The translations under genes and the position numbers were made by a program. Of a DNA stretch of 64,000 nucleotides, positions 40,691-64,000 are shown one piece after another. The notes below the pieces were generated by a model. It was given only the letters and a program-made list of their open reading frames with translations. It was not told the DNA's origin and ran no database searches. Origin of the DNA: Alviniconcha marisindica (taxonomy: Eukaryota > Mollusca > Gastropoda > Provannidae); contig JABMCL010002073.1 in assembly GCA_018857735.1 (NCBI GenBank), positions 2,423,501-2,487,500 of the forward strand, given 5' to 3'. Positions within the stretch are counted from its first letter, which is position 1; each line of letters starts with the position of its first letter.

Positions 40691-42489
40691 CTTAAAGCTC
40701 TTCTTCAAGGTTCGACTGGATATTAAAAAAAAGTTTTCTTCTTAAACACATAAAAAAACAAAAACAACAACCAACCACAGGTAGGTGGACAAAATGTATA
40801 TCAATGAAAAATAATCTGAATTCACACCACTTGACACTGCTGAAACTGTTTCTTTTCTGTATATAAATATATATAGATATATGCTTTTCCTGTTGAATAG
40901 TTTTGAAGAGTCATGGAAATACACGAGAAAAAGAAAAAAGAGAAGAAAAAAAAGAGAGGAAAGATTTAATATATAGTTTATATATATACTTTAGCAGAAT
41001 TCTATCCAGAACTATAGTTACTTAGATAGCTCTTCATAGACAATTGTGTCCATTTATTACTTCTTAGCATATATATAAGCTTTTGTTGCTGAGCCAGTTC
41101 AAATTAAATTTTTTCCCTGTGAGAAACTTCAGGCCATTTTGCCCTGGACAGAATGCCAACTGCAACAGAGCATTGCTTAGCCTAAATAAATTCTCTAACA
41201 CTGGTGACATTTTTTACATAAACTTTGCCAGGGCATTTAGTTCTTCATTCCCATGGGTTTACCAACATGCATACACCTGCTGCCTGTGGGACCTCAGTTG
41301 TTGGTTTGGCTGTTTTATTAGTATCATTTTATAGTAATATATTTCTTTTTATTTGAAGGAGTGTGGACATGCCCATTACCCTGGGGTTAAAGAAAGAGGG
41401 ATAAAGGGGGGGGGGGGGGGGGGGGGGCCTATGTCATCTGCCAACTATGCACATGTATAACTACAGAACAAAAAGCAAGAGTTACACAAACACAATGGTC
41501 AGCTGGTAAGCAAACGGACACTGGTCTGTTTTGGTTCTCTTTTTTTCTTCAAAAGCTGTGGTCAACGGGCACTGTCTTAATTGTGACCTTGCTCACAATT
41601 TATGAATCGTTAAAGTGGCTCTCACCACAGTCCATCATTCCACCTTAACACAGAATCATTCTGGTGGTGACAGTGCAGCATTAGGTATAGTCTCCCTTTT
41701 CATCCACCTCCTGGGAACTTGGTCCCAACAAGCACCTCTCCAAAGACAGTTCAGCGTTAAACAAGTTTAACAACAACAAACACAATGAAGTGGAAATGGT
41801 GGAAATACAGTACATCTTTCAATGTTTTCAAATATGGTCTTACCCCAGATAGAAAAATACAATAAATAAGAGTTACAAATATCAAACAAACATAATACAT
41901 TTTAATCATGTATTCTGTGGTGATACACTTTGACATGAATAACTGTATGCCCAAGACCCCATCCTTGTTGTTTCTGGTTGAATTGAATGGCCACAAATTC
42001 ATCCTTGGACAGTTGAATAAATTAGCAGCCAGTACTTACATGTTCATGTCACACACTGACCTTGGCCTCAACCTGGCTAAGGAAAGGATTGGGAACAACA
42101 CACTGTTTCTGCATTTTAATTGAACAAAATCTTTGCCACATAAAAGGAACATCATTGTTTTGAGGGTCATCAGTCATTCATGAAGTTGGTCTCTATTACA
42201 CACACATGCGCCAAATTTGAAGAGTCCATTTGTTTGCATATAACCAAGCTCATGAGCAAGCAGACTGCAGGTGTGATACTTGGTGAACTGATCCAACATC
42301 TTGAAGGTGAACTTGCACTGCTGCGAGATCTTATTAATGAAAATAAAAATTAAAAATTAATGGTTGTAACATTGTCAGGTTTAAAATCAGCACTGAATCA
42401 TTAAATTGAATATATACATGGTGACCTCACGCAGGGGTCGGGGTGGAGGGGGGGGGGGGGGGGGGGGGAGGGGCAGAGTTGGGTATCCC
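40690..42489. other. Intergenic interval
   Basis: AT-rich; G-tract of about 25 at 41407-41431; inverted SINE-body copy at 41560-41730; another G-tract near 42448-42470. No gene recognised. Confidence 0.6.
41560..41730 (+). repeat. Copy of the SINE body seen at 28860-29000
   Basis: CACTGTCTTAATTGTGACCT ... GTTAAAGTGGCTCT ... CATTCTGGTGGTGACAGTGC ... GTCTCCC aligns with the minus strand of 28860-29000. No tRNA-like head is visible next to it. Confidence 0.7.
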
Positions 42490-42917
42490 ACAATATCACT
42501 CTATTGTATGGGATTTTACTGAATGAAAAATCCATGAAAACGTAACAAATACCAACAACAAAGACAGCATATAGACTAACAGAGAGCGAGAGAGAGACAG
42601 AGAGACAGAGACTGCACAGCCCTACACCCTGAAAAGTGAAGCTAACACTGCATGCATGCAGCAAATGTTTTATTAGTAAAGCAAGCATTCACCTGCTGAC
42701 TTGGAACACTCAACAATATCACTCTGGGGGATTTTACTGGATGAAAAATCCACAAGAAAGTAACAGACACAAACAACAAAGACAGCATACAGAGGGAGAA
42801 AAACTATACACAGTACTATACACTCTGAAACAGAAGATTACTTAACACCGCATGTATGTAGCAAATGTTTTAATAGTAAAACAAGCACACATATGCACAC
42901 TTGGAACACTCAACAAT
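42490..42917. repeat. Tandem duplication of about 215 bp
   Basis: Blocks AATATCACTCT, GGGATTTTACTG, ATGAAAAATCCA, ACAACAAAGACAGCATA and GCAAATGTTTTA occur in the same order at 42490-42713 and 42714-42917. The first copy carries an extra GA/CAGAGA tract. Confidence 0.88.
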
Positions 42918-45900
42918 TCATTCAAAGGAAAATGTTCTTTTCACACAACTGCACACATAACATGTACCCTAATATCAACTTGACAAATGACAAATTTAGA
43001 TTAAAAAAATAAAAGAAAGAAACCAAGACAGTATCAAAACATATCCACATTTTACGTCAACACTTTTTTTTCAATGGATACATATGTATATATTTACAAA
43101 ATAACTTCTTACCATACCACAGACTAATCACAAAAAAGGGGCACAGAACCATGTTGTAATACATCTACATCACTTTACATCTACATCACCTTTAACTGAA
43201 AAAACAGACTTCTTGGCTAAATATCCCTTTATCTTTACAGTTGACTCACAATGCATGTAACATATAGAATGTCCTCTCATGGATCAGATGCCCTATTTGA
43301 TCAATTCACAATGCATACAAATATGAAACAAAGCCCTACAAAGGCCTACAGTGGTGCTGGAAGAAGAACCCAAGAGAACCCAATATGCATTAAGTATGAT
43401 CCCTCCCTTTTGCATTCATAAACTGATCAGTGCATTTATAAACTCATCGAAAGTACCACTGACTGCAAACTGAATGTAGATCTCAATAGAGTTACTGAGC
43501 ACTTATGACACAGCAGCTGTAAGGTGCAGATTGATCTTTAAAAAACCCCATATACTCTCAGCTGCTGACTGGGCCCATATACATGGAGAGCAAACAGTTC
43601 CCTTAATCATGTTTACCTTTGACAGTTGCGACACTAAAAAAAAAAAAACTGGCATTTGTGGAGAGCAAACAGGACTCTCTGGTCAGCCTAAATTAATGTG
43701 TTTAAAGTTATAGACTAATTTTTTTTTTAAATGTTTAAGCAGCCATCAAAATGTCTGCTTTGATGCTGCCATTACTGACTGAGGCTGCTTACCACTGAGG
43801 AGAGAACAAACACTTGTATGGACCAACACCGCCCCACTTACCACTTAAGACCACAAACTGTTTAAGTAATTTGGGTTCATGCATCAATGCCACCCCACGT
43901 GGTGTGGTGGTGGGGTGTTGTTGTTTCTTGTTGTGTTGTTCTTTTAACTTTATGCATTAATTTTTTATGAGCCCACCATGACCACAACAAAATTGCCCCC
44001 TGAGGGATTTTTTTTAAAAACTGAATTTGAATTGAATTGAATTTTACCACTGAAGACCACAAACTATTCAAGTAATTTAGATTTACACATCAAGGCACCT
44101 TACAGTCAACACAGATGTCAAAGTGAGGGACAGGAAAATCTTGAATGGGAAAGGGTCATTGGGTCACTGACATGTCTGCTACAAGCTGGCAGTGCTTTTC
44201 ACATTTCCATGAAAGATAGTTTGCGACAAACAGGTTGCTGGAAGTAAGCAGAATTAATTATGCCCAGGGTTCAACCATTGAAACAAAGTATCATTTTTGA
44301 CTTTCAGTGAAGTTCTAGACTTTTCCACAGAGGCTGTCACAATTGAACAATGTATGCAACTTGACTGTAGTTTGTGTGAACTCTGGCTATTGGAAATTGG
44401 TAAGTCTATTGTCATTCAGTGTCCACTTGGATTCCAGTTCTCAACATTGTATTGTTGATAAAACAGTGGAATTTCCTAATCTCAAATACACCCACACAAC
44501 TAGCTATTTGGGAACCTACTGATGACTCATGCATGTGGAATGAGTACCTGAGACACATACTCTTTAGCAAATTGGGATTAGTGGCTATCCAACTTTAAGT
44601 TTGTTTACTCTTCATGCATATAGGCCCCATAAAAAGCAACACCTCAGCTTGCTCGGCATTTTGCTGATAGCCTGTACACCATATCCCAAATATTGTTCTG
44701 CCAGTGCTAAACAGCACAATCACTGGTCACTTATTCAAAGCGAAGCAAGAACCGGATAGAAATAATAAATGGCTACTTTTAATAGTAATTTCCAGTATGT
44801 AATATGTTTACACATTGGTCTTGTGCATTTAATCAATAATTTGTACTATTTTGAATACTTTATCTCAATAGGAATTTTTTTTGGGGGGGGGGAAACCAAG
44901 GGTATTTTCACCAAGGAAAGCCATCTGTGACTGTTGCACATGACTAAGCCTAATTAATTCTGAACAATGGCAGAATTTGTGCTGCATTTGGCTGTTTTTC
45001 AACAGCAGTTTGTTGTTTTGCAAAATGTGTATGCCTGCAACACCTGAGACCTCATGTTTTTCATCTCATCTGCATGAAAAGAGTACACCACTTCTGCAGG
45101 TTAGAAACTAAGAAAGTGACTGAACGCAGAGAGAGGGACATTTTAACACTTGACATCTGATAATATCATACACTGAGTTTGTTATTAGTGCACAGATCAT
45201 ACACATGTTTGTTTTATATCAAAGAAAGCAAAGATTCTCATAACATTTCCAAAACTGATCTCAGTGTAGACTGCATCAGACTGGCCTTTATGTAAGCAAC
45301 TATCAAATGCACAGTGAGTTTACACCATTCTTACATCACTGCGATGATGCATTCTAAGTGTTACAATGACAACCAAGTAAACAAAACTTGACAACAAACA
45401 ATTAAAAGGTCTGTACAGGGTTGTTTTTTTTTCCTTTTCCCTTCACCTCTGAACATGCCTCATGCATATACCACAGACAAAACAAGTCAAGAATCTGACA
45501 CTATCGGTGACGTGGTCACTTCAGTAAGGCTGGCAGATCCCCCAACAAACTACACGGAGCAACGTTGCCATCATATCTCATGCAGACACAGTACTCCAAG
45601 CAATCGCTGTCATTCATAAGGCATACCGTTTTGTTCATTCAGCAACACCAGTTTTAGCAGGGACCGTACAAAAATACTGTGCCCTGGTTTCTTCAGGAAA
45701 TCACACATGCCACTTGCAGAAACCACATTATCCTTGAGGTAACGAAACTTCACAAACGAAATGCTTCCTTCTTTTTTTCAATGCACACATCACGTCAATA
45801 CAACCGAGTGGCCCAGAAACGCATCACATTTCTATTATGTGCCCATTCTTTGATTAAACAATACCATGCTCAGGTTACAACACAGCAAAGGTCATGCCTC

Positions 45901-47337
45901 GTCACAGCAACCATATTCACCTTACCTCTTTTGCTGATCAAAGTTTTATAGTGTTCTTCTCTGTAACCTCCATTTTTGCACCGATAAAAAAGAGACCATC
46001 TCCTGCACAAGCTCCCAGACTTGGATCTTTTTTACCATTGCAGTGCCCCAACAGTTGTCTTTTCAGTTCACTGATTGCATGCACCTTTTCTATCCATTCT
46101 CCATCTGTGTATCTCCTTTGTCCAACATTTGCTTTTCTATCCATCGGCTCTTGATCAGTTTCCGCAGTGAATCATTCCGTGCCCCACATTTCACACAATG
46201 TGTTTTATTATCTTTGCTTGGTCAGTGTTTTCCAGTTCCTTGTTTCTTGCTCTCTTGTGCATCAGTTGCCATCAGAAGACAAATAAGCATTCATTTGCCA
46301 GTTGTCAGCATCGACATCAGATGAGCATACTTTATGTTGTGCCTGCCTGAAACCAAGGATGATCCTCCTCAGTCGCAAACAGGTATGGAATGGCTTCCTG
46401 CACCTCCATGGGAACAACACATTTGAAAGAAGAAACCACATGTAAGATGTTCAGAGTTAAACAGACAGTAAACAGCTGTACATGTTGCACTGTATCAGAC
46501 AAAAGAGTGGTGATACCGTTTGTCTGATAGATAATCACAAAACAAAGTGGTGTTACTGTCTGCCCAGTAGATGATCACAAAACAAAGTTGCATTACCATT
46601 CCTCAAATAGACGATCAAAAAACAAACCTGGGTTGTTGTAATACCGGTTGTTTGATACACACTTCCATAACTAAACTTTAACCCAGAGATGTCTGACTCA
46701 CTTAGTTAAAGCTTTGCACTGGTCATCTGAATCATTCTGTTTGATGGCACAAGTCATATATGTGCAATGATCTATTCATCAGCAACTGATAAAACAAAAA
46801 TCAGCTGTTAACTGCTCCTTTGTGTGTTTATTTCGATCTGAGTCAGAAAGGTTTGCTACAGCTTCAAATAAAATGCTGCAAAAGTATCCTGGGTTTCTCT
46901 AAATCAACAAGCAACACATGGTTGAAACTCTGAGTCTCTTGATTGAAATCGCACTTGCTTGGACTAAAACGAGGAATGCCCATGGATAGGTAATTAATGA
47001 AAATAATGCAACAGCTCCACCAACATGTGATGGATAATTTCTCCCCTAAGAGATGGTAAAGCAGATAATGGTCACAGGTGATGGAACAGATCCACGTGCA
47101 ATAGATCCATCTGAGAGACTCGGGAGACGATAACACGGATGACACAGTCGGTGATGAATTGGAACACAGTTACCAAACGTAACTGCCACTGAAATGGTTT
47201 CTGACTAATCTGCTGTAGAGAGTTGACTGAGTGGAACACAAGCTGCAGGAACCCGATGAACGGAGAGATGTTGTATGGAAGTCTTGATGTTGAGCTACAG
47301 GGGATGGAGGGGCCACTAATAATGCCGAGAGATGTCA
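42918..47337. other. Intergenic interval / PHAF1 3' flank
   Basis: AT-rich. A small duplication (ACCACAAACTGTTTAAGTAA near 43850, ACCACAAACTATTCAAGTAA near 44055) is present. Candidate PHAF1 poly(A) signal AATAAA on the minus strand at 46827-46832. No gene recognised. Confidence 0.55.
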
Positions 47338-62640
<15,303 letters not shown>

Positions 62641-62869
62641 CTGCAAATGAAAATAAATGTGAACAATACACATTAACGACAGATTCAACTCCCACATCAC
62701 ACTGCACAGCACAGGCTCCTGCCTGTACTTTTCTTCAGATGCATCTCTAAAACTAACAGACAAATACCAGTATGGCAGGGTCGAAGCGACAGAAGAGGAA
62801 TTGAAATCTGAACGAAACTCTTCTGAACAGCCGGACTGAGAAACAACAACAATTCTTCCTCTTTTTTTT

Positions 62870-62905
62870 AAGGGGGGGGAGGGGGGGGGGGGGGGGGGGG
62901 TCTTT
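62870..62905. repeat. Poly-G tract in the PHAF1 5' intron
   Basis: G-run interrupted by one A, followed by TCTTTTCACG. Confidence 0.95.
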
Positions 62906-62984
62906 TCACGTAGACTGATATATTAGACTGCTCTTATGACTGAACAACAAAAACATCAACAAAAGAATGGAGAATCGTCACAGT

Positions 62985-63860
62985 CCAGCCTCAGACATCT
63001 GAAGAGAAAGTGCTCAACCTAATGTCTTCACGCCACTTATAAAGAGTCGGTTTGAGAACCAACGGAGACTCATCACAAGCCAGTACTCAGAAATCTGAAC
63101 ACTAAGTGTCCCAATTTCTTCAATGTTACTCCCAAAGACTCGGTTTGAGAAGGAACAACGAAGAAGACATCTGAACAGAAAGTGCTCAACCTAATGTCTT
63201 CACGCCACTTATAAAGAGTCGGTTTGAGAACCAACGGAGACTCATCACAAGCCAGTACTCAGAAATCTGAACACTAAGTGTCCCAATTTCTTCAATGTTA
63301 CTCCCAAAGACTCGGTTTGAGAAGGAACAACGAAGAAGACATCTGAACAGAAAGTGCTCAACCTAATGTCTTCACGCCACTTATAAAGAGTCGGTTTGAG
63401 AACCAACGGAAACTCATCACAAGCCAGTACTCAGAAATCTGAACACGAAGTGTCCCAATTTTTTCAATGCTACTTCCAAAGACTCGGTTTGAGAAGGAAC
63501 AACGAAGAAGACATCTGAACAGAAAGTGCTCAACCTAATGTCTTCACGCCACTTATAAAGAGTCGGTTTGAGAACCAACGGAAACTCATCACAAGCCAGT
63601 ACTCAGAAATCTGAACACGAAGTGTCCCAATTTTTTCAATGCTACTTCCAAAGACTCGGTTTGAGAAACAACAACGAAGAATCATCGCAAACCAGTCTCA
63701 GTCATCTGAACACAAAGTGCCCCTAATTTCTCCACGCTAATTCTAAAAAGTCGGTTTGAGAAACAACGATAATAGCGGAAAATCGTCACAAGTCAGTCTC
63801 ATTCATACATGATCTAAACAAAAAGTGGCCCGAATTTTTGGACGCAGCTTCTAAAAAAGT
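62985..63860. repeat. 172-bp satellite of two ~86-bp half units
   Basis: AATGTCTTCACGCCACTTAT recurs at 63021, 63193, 63365 and 63537, spacing exactly 172 bp. Each unit has two related halves: GAGTCGGTTTGAGAACCAAC ... ATCTGAACACTAAGTGTCCC and GACTCGGTTTGAGAAGGAAC ... ATCTGAACAGAAAGTGCTC. Single diverged ~86-bp monomers continue at 63650-63860. Lies in an intron or 5' flank of PHAF1. Confidence 0.95.
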
Positions 63861-64000
63861 CTTCAGTCTTCCCAACACTGGACACCAAAACAACATAACA
63901 AAACAGCTCACCAAAAGCAGACAAGTAAGTATCCTACATCTCATTTTTCACCGTTTACCTGTTGTTTCAGTGTTGCTTTGTAGCTTGAAAAACGGGCTTA

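Noticed and set aside
62650..64000. Search for the N-terminal exons of PHAF1
   Set aside because: No minus-strand frame resembling the PHAF1 N-terminus was found; the stretch is mostly satellite, so these exons are assumed to lie beyond the window.

Overview
The window is nuclear DNA from an animal, most likely a gastropod mollusc or close lophotrochozoan. It has intron-rich genes with GT-AG junctions, AT-rich introns, very abundant CA/GA microsatellites, poly-G/poly-C tracts and tandem minisatellites, tRNA-derived SINEs and non-LTR retroelement debris. No tRNA, rRNA, CRISPR or prokaryotic operon structure is seen. Species placement is inference.

Four protein genes were assembled exon by exon; in each, the splice phases agree across every junction. 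(1) 1-10115, + strand: 3' part of an OB-fold/zinc-ribbon protein that I read as shieldin subunit SHLD2 (FAM35A), 11 exons, about 547 residues inside the window, N-terminus off the left edge. (2) 18815-26450, - strand: RNMT, the mRNA cap guanine-N7 methyltransferase, 10 exons, 360 residues. (3) 28451-31470, + strand: FAM210A, 3 exons, 285 residues. (4) 47338-62640, - strand: PHAF1 (C16orf70/UPF0183), 11 exons, 344 residues inside the window, about 80 N-terminal residues off the right edge.

Layout: SHLD2 and RNMT converge on a gap (10.1-18.8 kb) that holds a decayed piggyBac transposase. RNMT and FAM210A are head to head around a likely shared promoter near 28.1-28.45 kb, the same arrangement as in human. 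FAM210A and PHAF1 converge on a 16 kb gene-poor interval with a 42-bp minisatellite, old duplications, a small TA-flanked inverted-repeat element and SINEs. PHAF1 introns hold a LINE 3' fragment, 70-, 42- and 75-bp arrays, dense poly-G tracts and a possible internal first exon. The right end is a 172-bp satellite made of two 86-bp halves.

The four genes have separate housekeeping roles (DNA-break repair, mRNA capping, mitochondrial function, autophagy) and do not form one pathway. The most unusual feature is that several tandem arrays are built from exon-intron boundaries: acceptors of SHLD2 exons 3 and 5, the donor of exon 6, the SHLD2 stop codon, and the last acceptor of FAM210A. These arrays multiply potential splice or stop signals next to the working one. 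Exon numbers count only exons inside the window.
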